From NCBI GenBank assembly GCA_934168205.1, contig CAKPMX010000002.1:248001-312000 (forward strand): DNA of 64,000 bases, read 5' to 3'. The notes below the pieces were generated by a model, which made no database searches, was not told the DNA's origin, and worked only from the letters and a program-made list of their open reading frames with translations. The DNA comes from an uncultured Bacilli bacterium (lineage in GTDB: Bacteria; Bacillota_I; Bacilli_A; RF39; UBA660). Below, one piece after another: positions 44,687 through 53,291 of this stretch. Numbering within the stretch: position 1 is the stretch's first letter; each line of letters opens with the position of its first letter. The position numbers and the translations under genes are program-made.

Positions 44687-45688
44687 TTATTTTCTTATTT
44701 CTATACCTAATACTTCATAGGCTTTATCTGTTACCATACGTCCTCTAGCAGTTCTTTTTAATAAACCTGTTTGTAATAAGTATGGTTCGTATACATCTTC
44801 TATTGTCGTTACTTCTTCACCAATGGAGCTACTAAGAGCTTCTATTCCAACTGGGCCACCGTTAAATTTATTGATAATGGCTAGTAACAAGTCATGGTCG
44901 GTTTTATCTAGACCAATTTTATCGATATGAAGTCTTTCAAGTGACTCTTTTGTTATATCTAAATCTATTTTACCTGTACCTTTTACTAAGGCAAAGTCTC
45001 TAACTCTTTTAAATAATCTATTAGCAATTCTTGGTGTTCCCCTACTACGTTTAGCTAATTCATAAGCGGCATCATCATCTATTTCCATATTTAAAACACG
45101 AGATGTTCTTTTTACTATTTCAGTTAATTCTTCAGTTGTATAGAATTGTAATTTTGAAATAATCCCAAAACGATCACGTAACGGAGCTGATAGGTCACCG
45201 GCACGAGTTGTTGCTCCGACAAGAGTAAATGGTGGTAAATCTATTTTTATATTTCTAGTGTTACCTTCACTACCAACGATAATATCAAGAGAAAAGTCTT
45301 CCATAGCTGGATATAATACCTCTTCAATATATCTTGGCATTCTATGAATTTCATCAATAAATAAGACATCCCCTGGCTCAAGAGATGAAAGTATAGCGGC
45401 TAAATCACCGGTTTTTTCAATACTTGGACCTGAAGCTGTTTTTATTTTTGTACCTAGTTCATGAGCAATAATAAAAGCTAATGTTGTTTTACCAAGTCCT
45501 GGAGGGCCATATAATAAAACATGGTCTAGGGCTTCGTTTCTTATTTTGGCGGCTTCAACAAAGACTTTAATATTTTCTTTTACTTCGCTTTGACCAATGT
45601 ATTCTTCTATTGTTTCAGGACGAATTGTATTATCTATTACTTGGTCATCTTCAAGTGAATATTTTTTTATAACACTTTCATTTTTCAT
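44687..45688 (-). CDS. ruvB: Holliday junction branch migration ATPase RuvB
   Basis: AAA+ hexameric motor, 333 residues. Walker A is LLYGPPGLGKTTLAFIIA near 60-77. Walker B is DVLFIDEIHRM near 106. Sensor 1 is TLVGATTRAGDLSAPLRDRFG, and the C-terminal winged helix ends LLKRTARGRMVTDKAYEVLG. The start follows AGGAGGGAAAGTATT. It lies 13 bases after ruvA. RuvC is not adjacent, as is usual for Firmicutes, which use RecU. Confidence 0.97.
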   Translation of the reverse strand: MKNESVIKKYSLEDDQVIDNTIRPETIEEYIGQSEVKENIKVFVEAAKIRNEALDHVLLYGPPGLGKTTLAFIIAHELGTKIKTASGPSIEKTGDLAAILSSLEPGDVLFIDEIHRMPRYIEEVLYPAMEDFSLDIIVGSEGNTRNIKIDLPPFTLVGATTRAGDLSAPLRDRFGIISKLQFYTTEELTEIVKRTSRVLNMEIDDDAAYELAKRSRGTPRIANRLFKRVRDFALVKGTGKIDLDITKESLERLHIDKIGLDKTDHDLLLAIINKFNGGPVGIEALSSSIGEEVTTIEDVYEPYLLQTGLLKRTARGRMVTDKAYEVLGIEIRK

Positions 45689-45701
45689 AATACTTTCCCT
45701 C

Positions 45702-46265
45702 CTACTTCAATAATAATCTTAAGGCTTCTTTTACTTGTTCTTCAATTGATGCATCTTTATTAACTTTAGAGATAACGCCTTTAATTTCTTTATCTTTATA
45801 ACCTAATCCTATTAATACTTCTTTCAACTCTTCAGCATTATTTACTTCATCATCAGAAATACCAACGCCAATGAACTCTAGTTTTCCTTTTAAGTCTAGG
45901 ATAATTTGACGAGCTAGTTTCTCACCTATTTTAGGGAACTTCTTTAAATATAAAATATTCTCTCTTTCAATAGCGTCCATTATTCCTTCTACGTTTCCTA
46001 AAGCTAGCATTGGTAATGTCATTTTACAGCCTAGTCCTTTAACACTAATTAGTTTTAAGAACAATTCTTTTTCAGCAAAATTTTTAAAGCCAAAGAGACT
46101 ATTTTCATCTTCTTTAATTTGTTGATAAATATAAACTTTATATTCTTTTCCTTCTTCAAATGAATATGGATTAGATACATAAATTAAATATCCAATACCA
46201 GAATTATCTAAAACAATGGCATTATTTTTAATACTTGCTACTGTTCCTATTATATAGTCATACAT
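45702..46265 (-). CDS. ruvA: Holliday junction DNA helicase subunit RuvA
   Basis: Junction-binding tetramer subunit, 187 residues. The N-terminal OB domain begins MYDYIIGTVASI. The helix-hairpin-helix region has LISVKGLGCKMTLPML near 73 and FPKIGEKLARQIILDLKGKL near 108. The C-terminal domain III (VLIGLGYKDKEIKGVISKV) contacts RuvB. The start follows TGGAGTGATTTT. First gene of the ruvAB-queA-tgt operon. Confidence 0.95.
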   Translation of the reverse strand: MYDYIIGTVASIKNNAIVLDNSGIGYLIYVSNPYSFEEGKEYKVYIYQQIKEDENSLFGFKNFAEKELFLKLISVKGLGCKMTLPMLALGNVEGIMDAIERENILYLKKFPKIGEKLARQIILDLKGKLEFIGVGISDDEVNNAEELKEVLIGLGYKDKEIKGVISKVNKDASIEEQVKEALRLLLK

Positions 46266-46304
46266 AAAATCACTCCATACTTATTATATACTAAAACTAA
46301 AAAA

Positions 46305-46327
46305 GAAAAAAGAGCTATTAAGGCTCT
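46305..46327 (-). terminator. Terminator of yebC
   Basis: AGAGC/GCUCU hairpin with a seven-base loop followed by UUUUUUC on the minus strand, 13 bases after the stop. Confidence 0.8.
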
Positions 46328-46339
46328 GTATTAACAATA

Positions 46340-47062
46340 TTAGTCTTCTTTTAAATTATAATATACGTCTTGTACATCGTCTAAATCTTCTAATGTGTCA
46401 ACTAATTTCATTACTTTTTCTTGTCCTTCTTCATCTAGTTCTACTTCCATATTTGGTATATATGTTAGTTCACATTCTAAGAACTCTTTTACGTTTTCTT
46501 TTTCTAATGCTTCTTTTACAGGAACAAAGTTAGTTGTATCTGTTGTGATAACGTAAGTATTTTCTACTTTTTCAAAATCCATTGCTCCGGCATCAAGTGA
46601 AGTCATCATCATAGTATCTTCATCATAATCAGCTGGTATAACAATTGAACCGCGACGCTCAAACATGTAACTTACAGAACCATCTGTTCCTAAATTACCA
46701 CCGGCTTTTGTAAAGGCACTTCTAACTTGAGAAGCTGTTCTATTACGGTTATCTGTTAAACAGTCTACCATAAAAGCTACTCCGCCATGTCCATATCCTT
46801 CGTAACGTACGCTTTCATAGTTTGCTCCATCTGCACCACCGGTTGCTTTTTCGATTGCTTTTTGAATATTATCTTTTGGCATGTTTTGAGCTTTTGCTTT
46901 ATCTACTGCCAATCTTAACGCTGCGTTTTGACTTGGGTCAGGACTCCCTGCCTTAGCTGCTACCATAATTTCTTTAGCTAGTTTTTGAAAAACTTTACCT
47001 CTAGCAGCATCTAATAAACCTTTTTTTCGATGAATTGTTGCCCATTTTGAATGTCCACTCAT
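46340..47062 (-). CDS. yebC: YebC/PmpR family protein
   Basis: 240 residues, the family's standard length. The hallmark opening MSGHSKWATIHRKKGLLDAAR is followed by ALRLAVDKAKAQNMPKDNIQ near 47 and YEGYGHGGVAFMVDCLTDN near 85. Family members have been described as DNA-binding regulators and, more recently, as factors that relieve ribosome stalling on difficult peptides. The start follows GAGGAGGTATAAGT. It is transcribed alone, divergent from the gene at 47170. Confidence 0.95.
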   Translation of the reverse strand: MSGHSKWATIHRKKGLLDAARGKVFQKLAKEIMVAAKAGSPDPSQNAALRLAVDKAKAQNMPKDNIQKAIEKATGGADGANYESVRYEGYGHGGVAFMVDCLTDNRNRTASQVRSAFTKAGGNLGTDGSVSYMFERRGSIVIPADYDEDTMMMTSLDAGAMDFEKVENTYVITTDTTNFVPVKEALEKENVKEFLECELTYIPNMEVELDEEGQEKVMKLVDTLEDLDDVQDVYYNLKED

Positions 47063-47087
47063 ACTTATACCTCCTCATTTCTTTTAT

Positions 47088-47096
47088 ATAATATCA
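47088..47096 (-). promoter_or_regulatory. Extended -10 promoter of yebC
   Basis: TGATATTAT on the minus strand (TATTAT at 47088-47093), 25 bases before the start. No clear -35 is seen. Confidence 0.45.
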
Positions 47097-47118
47097 TATT
47101 TTTTTTAATAGTTAAAGC

Positions 47119-47147
47119 TTTTAACAATTATTTTTGTATGTTATAAT
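47119..47147 (+). promoter_or_regulatory. Promoter of the DUF192-like gene
   Basis: An extended -10 TGTTATAAT (TATAAT at 47142-47147) with a weak -35 TTTTAA (47119-47124) 17 bases upstream. It places the transcript start after 47150, so an ATG at 47134 cannot be used, and the ATG at 47170 is the start. Confidence 0.6.
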
Positions 47148-47169
47148 CAGTTTAACAGATGGTGATATT

Positions 47170-47496
47170 ATGTATGTAAAAATTGATAAGAAAAAGTTTG
47201 AAATAAATGAGTTAAATACTTTTTGGGAAAAGTTTAAAAGTCTTAAATTTGTATTAGAGCCAATGCAAGATTATGTTATTCTTATGAAGAAAAAATCTTT
47301 ATCTACTTATATGTATTGTCAAAGAGTTGATGTTGTGATGACGGATGAGGATGATGTAGTTTTAAAGATGTATCAGCGATTTCCTTCAGAAAGAATAATT
47401 CTTCCAAAAAGGAAAGTAAAGAAAACTTATCTTTTTCCAGCTGATAGTACTAAAGATATAAAACTTGGTGATAAGTTAGAAATTAAAAAGAAGTAA
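47170..47496 (+). CDS. DUF192-like small protein
   Basis: 108 residues, plus strand, no signal peptide. The order of motifs (TFWEKFKSLKFVLEP, LSTYMYCQRVDVVMTDED, KMYQRFPSERIILPKRK, TYLFPADSTKDIKLGDKLEI) follows the DUF192 pattern of a compact beta barrel. The match is by layout and is weak in detail. The ATG at 47170 is preceded by GGTGATATT and agrees with the promoter. It ends in a terminator shared with the Hpt-REC gene. Function unknown. Confidence 0.6.
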   Translation: MYVKIDKKKFEINELNTFWEKFKSLKFVLEPMQDYVILMKKKSLSTYMYCQRVDVVMTDEDDVVLKMYQRFPSERIILPKRKVKKTYLFPADSTKDIKLGDKLEIKKK

Positions 47497-47516
47497 CGCT
47501 ACTTCTTTATTTTTTA
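47485..47516. terminator. Bidirectional terminator between the DUF192-like and Hpt-REC genes
   Basis: AAAGAAGU/ACUUCUUU hairpin with a six-base loop. U-rich stretches follow in both directions, and the stop at 47494-47496 lies in the loop region. Confidence 0.8.
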
Positions 47517-48395
47517 CATATTTTCTTTAAAATACATTGTCTTTTCAATTACTCTTTTTACATCAGCTTCTGTAAATGGTTTACCTAACATATCGATAAT
47601 TGGATATGTAAAGGCTTTATTAATTGTATCTTTTGATGAGTCTCCAGAAATTATTGAAACTGGCATACTACTGAATAATTGATGTTCATTCATATATGTT
47701 AATACAGCAAAGCCATCTACTTTTGGCATATTTAAGTCTAGTAGAATTGCTACTATATTTTCATTTGAAGCATTTGCTTTGATAATATTTAGAGCCTCTT
47801 CTCCATCTTTTGCCATACCAATGTTATATTTTTCACTGAATATTCTTTTTACGAAGTTTCTAATGATATTAGAATCATCTACTACAAGAATTGTCTTTTG
47901 TGAATATACTTCAGCTGGCTCAATATTAGATGATGTTGGTAATGGAGCGGCAGGAGCTGGAGTTACTGGAGCGGGTGCAGCAGCTGGTGCTGGTGTTGTA
48001 CTTGTTGGTACTTGCTCATTTGATGTAACTTCTGATTCAGGAGAAATATATTTTTTAACAATATTTATAGTTCTTTCCACTTCATCAATTAGCTCTTGAT
48101 AATGTTCATAAATATAGAACATATCTCCTTCTTTACTTTTTAACTCTTGATCATATGCTAAATCAGCTAATTTAGTAAAACCAAAGTATTTAGCATCACT
48201 CTTAAGAGAATGAACATAAATAGCATAATTAGGCATATCCTTATCATCTTTATATTTTTGAAGTTTAGCTATTTTTTCTTTAGCACTTACTAAGAATTCA
48301 CCAACAGTTTCATTGTAAGTATCTATATCACCAAATAACTCTAAACTTTTATTTACATCTACTCCGTTTGATATCAAAAAATTAACATCGTACAT
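47514..48395 (-). CDS. Hpt - receiver domain two-component protein
   Basis: 293 residues. An N-terminal histidine phosphotransfer domain (about 1-120) carries YAIYVHSLKSDAKYFGF with the phospho-His near 61. A Pro/Ala/Thr linker (TSTTPAPAAAPAPVTPAPAA) follows. A CheY-like receiver domain (about 168-293) has ILVVDDSNIIRNF, AILLDLNMPKVDG with the phospho-Asp, VSIISGDS and MLGKPFTEADV. No kinase or DNA-binding domain. It could take phosphate from the hybrid kinase at 27790. The ATG at 48395 follows GAAGGTGAAAATA; the GTG upstream overlaps this. Confidence 0.85.
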   Translation of the reverse strand: MYDVNFLISNGVDVNKSLELFGDIDTYNETVGEFLVSAKEKIAKLQKYKDDKDMPNYAIYVHSLKSDAKYFGFTKLADLAYDQELKSKEGDMFYIYEHYQELIDEVERTINIVKKYISPESEVTSNEQVPTSTTPAPAAAPAPVTPAPAAPLPTSSNIEPAEVYSQKTILVVDDSNIIRNFVKRIFSEKYNIGMAKDGEEALNIIKANASNENIVAILLDLNMPKVDGFAVLTYMNEHQLFSSMPVSIISGDSSKDTINKAFTYPIIDMLGKPFTEADVKRVIEKTMYFKENM

Positions 48396-48469
48396 TATTT
48401 TCACCTTCGCATTCTTAATCTACTTAAATTATATCATAAATTTATTTGTAAGCAATTACTTTTTTTAAT

Positions 48470-49144
48470 TTAATCGATTAATACCCTTATTAATACTGGG
48501 TAATGATCACTGGTTTCTATATCTTTAACGACATTTTTATCGACCAATTTAAAGTCTTTTGATATGAATATATGATCTATTGCTCTTTTATATTTAGATG
48601 GTTTAAATGTCTTTTCATCAATTTGGACACGATATATATTAAGTTTTTCTAATTTTTCGGTAAAATCATTAAATATTTCTTTGTTGTTTTTTAGATTAAA
48701 ATCTCCGGTTAAAATAATAGGATTTCTATCTTTTTTTATTAGTTTTAAAATTTTGTTTAGTTGACGTTTTTTGACAGATAAATATTGATAATCTAGATGA
48801 GTATTGTATATTGATATTTCTTTATTATCTATAATAACAACTGTTTTAGTAATTATTCTATTTAATAATGATGGGAGATGGGGAAGATTGTATGTTTTAC
48901 TATATAGTACTTTTTTATTTGTAATGATAGGATTTGATTCATTTATTTTAGGAAAGTATAAATATCTATAATTTCCTGTTACTTTATAATCTTTTAAGTC
49001 ACTTTGAAATTCTCTCATAAATTTAGGATAAGCTTCTTGCAAATTTAGAATATCTATGTTGTTATCAATGAGATAATTTTTAATAAGTTTAATCTTATTT
49101 TTATCTTCTTTATTTTGAATATTAAATGTACTTATAGTTAACAT
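48470..49144 (-). CDS. Endonuclease/exonuclease/phosphatase family protein
   Basis: 224 residues of the DNase I-like metal-dependent fold. Visible catalytic motifs: ISTFNIQ at the start (Asn), LNLQEAYP with the metal-binding Glu near 37, YNTHLDYQ, LTGDFNLKNN (Asp and Asn) near 147, and a final HIFISKDFK plus SDHYPV (Asp-His). Sphingomyelinase-, nuclease- and phosphatase-type enzymes share this fold, so the substrate is open. No signal peptide. The ATG at 49144 follows AAGAGGTTGATTAT and lies just after obg. Confidence 0.85.
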   Translation of the reverse strand: MLTISTFNIQNKEDKNKIKLIKNYLIDNNIDILNLQEAYPKFMREFQSDLKDYKVTGNYRYLYFPKINESNPIITNKKVLYSKTYNLPHLPSLLNRIITKTVVIIDNKEISIYNTHLDYQYLSVKKRQLNKILKLIKKDRNPIILTGDFNLKNNKEIFNDFTEKLEKLNIYRVQIDEKTFKPSKYKRAIDHIFISKDFKLVDKNVVKDIETSDHYPVLIRVLID

Positions 49145-49157
49145 ATAATCAACCTCT

Positions 49158-50432
49158 TTAGTCTTTATAATCAAAGTAGAAATCTAGAATACGTACTTGG
49201 TCACCGTCTGTTGCTCCTAGACTTTCTAGTTTAGCGTCAATTCCTAGGCGACGTAGTTTTTTGGCAAAACGATAGATGGCTTCTTCACTATTAAATTTTG
49301 TCATTTTAAATATTCTTTCTACTTCTTTACCAGATATTACCCAGGTACCATCCGAATCTCTAGTAATAGTATATGGTTCTTCTTTTTTAAATTTGTATAA
49401 GAAATGACTTTCTATTTCGGTATCTTCATATAAAGGATTATCTGGTATTTCATCTAATAAGTCAGCGAGACGATCTACTACTTTTTGAAGGCCAGTATGA
49501 GTTGCAGCACTTATTTCAAATATTTCGGCATCAACTTTTTTCTTGAATTCTTCTAAGTTTTCTTTAGCACCATCTAAGTCCATTTTATTAGCGATAATTA
49601 TTTGTGGCTTTTTTAATAGTTTATGGTTAAACTCTTCTAGTTCTTTATTTATTAAAAGATAGTCTTCATATGGATTGCGCATTTCACTACCAGACATATC
49701 AATAACATGAGCAATTACTTTTGTTCTTTCAATATGACGAAGAAATTTATCTCCAAGTCCTTCTCCGTGAGATGCACCTTCTATTAATCCTGGTAAGTCG
49801 GCAACAACAAAACTTCTACCATCAGTTGACTTTGTTACACCTAAATTTGGCGAAAGGGTTGTGAAATGATATGCTGCTATTTTGGGTTTTGATTTTGATA
49901 TTACGGAAATAATAGTACTCTTGCCAACACTTGGTAGACCTACTAATCCAACGTCCGCTAGTAATTTTACTTCTACTTTTAAAGTCTTTTTTTCTCCTTC
50001 TTCACCATTTTCTGAATAATCTGGTGCTGTATTGGTTTGAGTTTTAAAAGCGGTATTACCTCTACCACCACGGCCACCTTTAGCAATCACTTCTTCTTGG
50101 TCCTTTTTAGAAAGATCAGCTAAAACCAAACCTGTTTCTAGGTCTGTAACCACTGTACCTTGAGGTACTTTTATAACTAAAGGTTCAGCTCCTTTACCAT
50201 TTTGATTTTTACCACGGCCATTTTCACCTTTTTTAGCTTTTAGTACTTTTTGATAACGTAAATCAAGAAGTGTGTGTAGTCCTTGGTCAACTTTAAAGAT
50301 TATGTCTCCACCATGACCACCATTTCCACCATATGGTCCGCCCATTTCGATATATTTTTCACGACGAAAAGCGGTACAACCATCGCCACCGTTACCAGCT
50401 TCTACTTTTATTTCTACTTCATCTACAAACAT
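49158..50432 (-). CDS. obg: Obg family GTPase
   Basis: Ribosome-associated GTPase required for 50S assembly, 424 residues. The Gly-rich Obg domain opens with FVDEVEIKVEAGNGGDGCTAF. The G domain has VGLVGLPSVGKSTIISVI (G1) near 160, VVADLPGLIEGASHGEGLGD (G3) and IIANKMDLDGA (G4). A C-terminal OCT domain follows (WVISGKEVERIFKMTKFNSEE), as in B. subtilis Obg. The start follows AGGGAGGCATCAAT. Gene order rplU-prp-rpmA-obg is the usual Firmicutes order. Confidence 0.97.
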   Translation of the reverse strand: MFVDEVEIKVEAGNGGDGCTAFRREKYIEMGGPYGGNGGHGGDIIFKVDQGLHTLLDLRYQKVLKAKKGENGRGKNQNGKGAEPLVIKVPQGTVVTDLETGLVLADLSKKDQEEVIAKGGRGGRGNTAFKTQTNTAPDYSENGEEGEKKTLKVEVKLLADVGLVGLPSVGKSTIISVISKSKPKIAAYHFTTLSPNLGVTKSTDGRSFVVADLPGLIEGASHGEGLGDKFLRHIERTKVIAHVIDMSGSEMRNPYEDYLLINKELEEFNHKLLKKPQIIIANKMDLDGAKENLEEFKKKVDAEIFEISAATHTGLQKVVDRLADLLDEIPDNPLYEDTEIESHFLYKFKKEEPYTITRDSDGTWVISGKEVERIFKMTKFNSEEAIYRFAKKLRRLGIDAKLESLGATDGDQVRILDFYFDYKD

Positions 50433-50492
50433 ATTGATGCCTCCCTTTTTTCATTTTTTAGTATAGCAAATTTATCAAAAAATATCTAGGTC

Positions 50493-50515
50493 AAAAAAAA
50501 GAGCCTTCATGGCTC
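50493..50515 (-). terminator. Terminator of the rplU-prp-rpmA operon
   Basis: GAGCC/GGCUC hairpin with a five-base loop, followed by UUUUUUUU on the minus strand, between rpmA and obg. Confidence 0.85.
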
Positions 50516-50519
50516 ATAT

Positions 50520-50810
50520 TTATGCTTCTTTAGGATATACTGAAGCTTGTTTCTTATCTCTTCCTAAGCGTTCAAACTTAACAATTCCATCAATTGTAGA
50601 ATATAAAGTATCATCGCTTCCACGACGAACGTTAGTTCCTGGGAATACTTTAGTTCCACGTTGACGATATATAATACTGCCACCAGTTATAAATTCTCCA
50701 TCAGCAGCTTTAGCTCCTAATCTACGTCCTGCAGAATCACGACCATTAGATGTTGATCCTTGCCCTTTATGATGAGCAAATAATTGGATATCTAATTTTA
50801 ATAATTTCAT
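50520..50810 (-). CDS. rpmA: Ribosomal protein L27 with cleavable N-terminal extension
   Basis: 50S protein that reaches the peptidyl-transferase centre; 96 residues. In Firmicutes L27 is made with an extension that Prp removes. Here the start reads MKLLKLDIQLFA, then HHKGQGST, so the expected cut is after Ala12. The rest (NGRDSAGRRLGAKAADGEF and IIYRQRGTKVFPGTNV) is standard. The start follows AGGAGGAGAATT. It lies 11 bases after prp. The same LDIQxFA string appears in L32 at 62578. Confidence 0.96.
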   Translation of the reverse strand: MKLLKLDIQLFAHHKGQGSTSNGRDSAGRRLGAKAADGEFITGGSIIYRQRGTKVFPGTNVRRGSDDTLYSTIDGIVKFERLGRDKKQASVYPKEA

Positions 50811-50821
50811 AATTCTCCTCC

Positions 50822-51124
50822 TTATTTTACTTCTACGTTAGTTGGATAATCATTTTCCAACTCTTTTAAAAGACTAATCATATTATTTAGTAAAGTTTGA
50901 GTAATGTTATCAGTCTTGATATTTTTTATTACTAGTCCATCTTTACTAACTTCATAACTTAGACCTTCCTTATCAAATGATAAAATTCCATTTATTGTAG
51001 TTGTTGCAATACTACTTACTGCACTACAAACAATATCTTTACCAAAATCAGCATACATAGCGTGTCCTAGTATAGAAACAGATTTTATCATATCACTATC
51101 TTTTGTAACTTTTACTTTAATCAT
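50822..51124 (-). CDS. prp: Ribosomal-processing cysteine protease Prp
   Basis: Cysteine protease that trims the L27 extension, 100 residues. The catalytic dyad is visible: His21 in SILGHAMYADFGKD and Cys33 in DIVCSAVSSIATTT. It is placed between rplU and rpmA as in S. aureus and B. subtilis. The ATG lies two bases after the rplU stop and has no ribosome site, so it probably depends on translational coupling with rplU. The L32 extension suggests it may have a second ribosomal substrate. Confidence 0.93.
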   Translation of the reverse strand: MIKVKVTKDSDMIKSVSILGHAMYADFGKDIVCSAVSSIATTTINGILSFDKEGLSYEVSKDGLVIKNIKTDNITQTLLNNMISLLKELENDYPTNVEVK

Positions 51125-51126
51125 AA

Positions 51127-51429
51127 TTAACCGTTAATTTTAGTGATTTTTACTTTTGTATAAGGTTGTCTATGTCCTTGAGTCTTACGATTAGATCTGT
51201 CTTTACTCTTATACTTGAAAACTTTAATTTTCTTTTGTTTACCGTTTTTGATTACTTCACCTTCAACAGTAACATTAGTAAGATAAGGACTACCTATTTT
51301 ACTATCAAGCATTAATACTTGATCGAATTTTACTGTGTCACCAACTTTAGCATCAAGCTTTTCTACGTAAATTTCAGAATTTTCTTGTACGTAATGTTGC
51401 TTTCCACCAACTTTAATTACAGCGTTCAT
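51127..51429 (-). CDS. rplU: Ribosomal protein L21
   Basis: 50S ribosomal protein, 100 residues. It opens MNAVIKVGGKQHYVQENSEI and ends KDRSNRKTQGHRQPYTKVKI, the L21 C-terminal signature with the KTGHRQ-type motif. The start follows AAAGGAGGTAATTATTA. First gene of the rplU-prp-rpmA operon; it has its own strong promoter and a structured leader. Confidence 0.97.
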   Translation of the reverse strand: MNAVIKVGGKQHYVQENSEIYVEKLDAKVGDTVKFDQVLMLDSKIGSPYLTNVTVEGEVIKNGKQKKIKVFKYKSKDRSNRKTQGHRQPYTKVKITKING

Positions 51430-51439
51430 TAATAATTAC

Positions 51440-51530
51440 CTCCTTTAATTAATAACTTAAGACTCGCTCTTAAGGTACAATAAATTGTTTATAACCTTTT
51501 CAATGCGGTTTGAGCATGAGGCGTCAAACA
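51440..51530 (-). ncRNA. L21 leader (ribosomal protein leader RNA)
   Basis: The transcript upstream of rplU begins near GAUGUUUGACGCCUCAUGC and continues CUCAAACCGCAUUGAA, later CCUUAAGAGCGAGUCUUAAG. This matches the layout of the Firmicutes L21 leader, in which L21 binds its own mRNA to limit expression. I see paired UUAAGA/UCUUAA and UUUGA/UCAAA arms. Identification is by pattern from memory, not by a covariance search. Confidence 0.7.
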
Positions 51531-51535
51531 TCTAG

Positions 51536-51564
51536 ATTATAGCATAACTATTTTAACCTGTCAA
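51536..51564 (-). promoter_or_regulatory. Strong SigA-type promoter of rplU-prp-rpmA
   Basis: The minus strand shows consensus -35 TTGACA (51559-51564), a 17-base spacer and consensus -10 TATAAT (51536-51541). The upstream gene's stop at 51567 is three bases away, and no terminator is visible between them. Confidence 0.9.
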
Positions 51565-51566
51565 CT

Positions 51567-53291
51567 TTACTTAGTGCTTGGCTTAGTAATTTTAGGGATA
51601 GTTGGTATATAACTATCTATTTTACCGTCAGGTATAAAGAAATCATCTCTGTCTAAAAATGCTGGTAATTCCTCTTTGGATACAGGCATATCAATAATCT
51701 CCATCACAATTGCCCTTTTCCATTTTATATTACTTGCATTTAATAAAGTAATATCATCACTAACATATGGCATATATTTACTATTCTTTATTAAAGCAAT
51801 TCTTTCTTCTAACTCATCCGATGTAAAAAATGAAATGTCAGAATCTTTTTTTATGCTTCCTATCAAGTTTTCTTCTCGCATCAAATTCACTCTTTCTTTA
51901 ATAACTGTACTATCGGCTAGTAAAATAGAAGTATTAGTATACAAATACCTTGGGTTAATATCATTTTTAGTAAAAGTATTTATATTTTCTAATACAGTTG
52001 AATAGTCATGACTGTCGGTTAAAAATATACTCATATGGCTTTTATAAAATTCACTCGGTATTATTTCTTTTTCTGTTAATGATTTTAAAAGGGAAATCGT
52101 TTGACTATTACTGATAGATAATATTTTATATATATCTTCCGGATTTGTTATTTTTATTTTTTTCAGTCCATCTAAGGCTTCCTGTAATTCATCTTTAGTA
52201 TATCTTGATGTAACACATTCTAGAAATTTCTTATTATTTGGCATTGAAAAATTAGAAAGTATTTGAGCATATGCAGATGCTTCTTCTGAAAATGTTTTAT
52301 TATACTTTTCTTGAACTTGTTCTGCTATTGCTAGGTTATTTCTATAGACATAATTTAAAAAAACCAATTGTAAATCTTGATCTGGAATGGAAGCTAATAA
52401 AGTGCGATAATTAGTTATTTCACCTGGTGTTTCCACTTGTTTTTGAAAAAGTGCTAAAAATTCTCGATATTTTAGAGATTTTTTATTTTTTACTCTTACT
52501 CTCTTATTTATTACTGTTTGTTTTGCATTATAATAAGCTGTTATTTTTTTGTATTCTGATATAAAATTCTTAAATTCATCTGTTTTCATTATTTTACGAA
52601 AAAGATTGTTCCTATCTTTCTTTGAAAATGATTTGTCATTTATATCCACTGGGTTATTATCACAATTCAAAATTATTGTCTCACCAGTATTAGAACAAAT
52701 TCCTTGCGCTGTTTTTATAATGTTGATAACGTGAATTCCTTCTGATAGTTTTTCTGTACTTTCTAAAACTTTTCTTTTTTCATCTTCATCTAATGAACAT
52801 TCTTCATCTGAATTAATAACCTCGTCTATCATCAAATCCAACAATTCCATAAAAGCATTTGCTGAATCTAAGTATGACTCATCTAATCCATGCTTCTTTA
52901 ATGATTTTATTAGTTTTTGATTTATGGAAAACTTTTTTATACCTTTTGTAATAGAGTTACTTTCATCGTTCTTTACTAAATCATTGTGTGCTGATACAAT
53001 TTTTTTTAAAACGCTTGATAAATCCTTTCTTGTTAATTCTGGATTTTCTAGTAATGGTTTTAATCTATTAAAAATGATATCTATTTTTTCAAAGTCAGCA
53101 TCAAGCCATGTTAAAGTATGTGCCATAAACATTTGTGTTATATTTATTTTGGCAATACTATCTAAACAAAACTCCGAATTGTTTTCCAAAAAGTTTTTTA
53201 GGAATAAAGTCTCTTCATCCGGCTCTATTACCTCATTTTCTATATGAGAAAGCCTTTTATTAAATTCTTCTATTAATTCTTCTGCTGTCAT
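51567..53291 (-). CDS. Large helical protein, function unknown
   Basis: 574 residues, soluble, almost entirely predicted helices, no signal or membrane segment and no domain I recognise. The N-terminal half contains acidic helical stretches (NKRLSHIENEVIEPDEETLF). The C-terminal half has repeated short units of the type LYTNTSILLADSTVIKER, FFTSDELEERIALIKNSKYM and LLNASNIKWKRA, in which a segment ending in -LL(T/A)(D/N)S is followed by a helix; these may form an alpha-solenoid. The ATG overlaps the stop of the RelE-like gene by ATGA, so the two are translationally coupled. It is third after dinG and the last before rplU. Confidence 0.7.
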   Translation of the reverse strand: MTAEELIEEFNKRLSHIENEVIEPDEETLFLKNFLENNSEFCLDSIAKINITQMFMAHTLTWLDADFEKIDIIFNRLKPLLENPELTRKDLSSVLKKIVSAHNDLVKNDESNSITKGIKKFSINQKLIKSLKKHGLDESYLDSANAFMELLDLMIDEVINSDEECSLDEDEKRKVLESTEKLSEGIHVINIIKTAQGICSNTGETIILNCDNNPVDINDKSFSKKDRNNLFRKIMKTDEFKNFISEYKKITAYYNAKQTVINKRVRVKNKKSLKYREFLALFQKQVETPGEITNYRTLLASIPDQDLQLVFLNYVYRNNLAIAEQVQEKYNKTFSEEASAYAQILSNFSMPNNKKFLECVTSRYTKDELQEALDGLKKIKITNPEDIYKILSISNSQTISLLKSLTEKEIIPSEFYKSHMSIFLTDSHDYSTVLENINTFTKNDINPRYLYTNTSILLADSTVIKERVNLMREENLIGSIKKDSDISFFTSDELEERIALIKNSKYMPYVSDDITLLNASNIKWKRAIVMEIIDMPVSKEELPAFLDRDDFFIPDGKIDSYIPTIPKITKPSTK

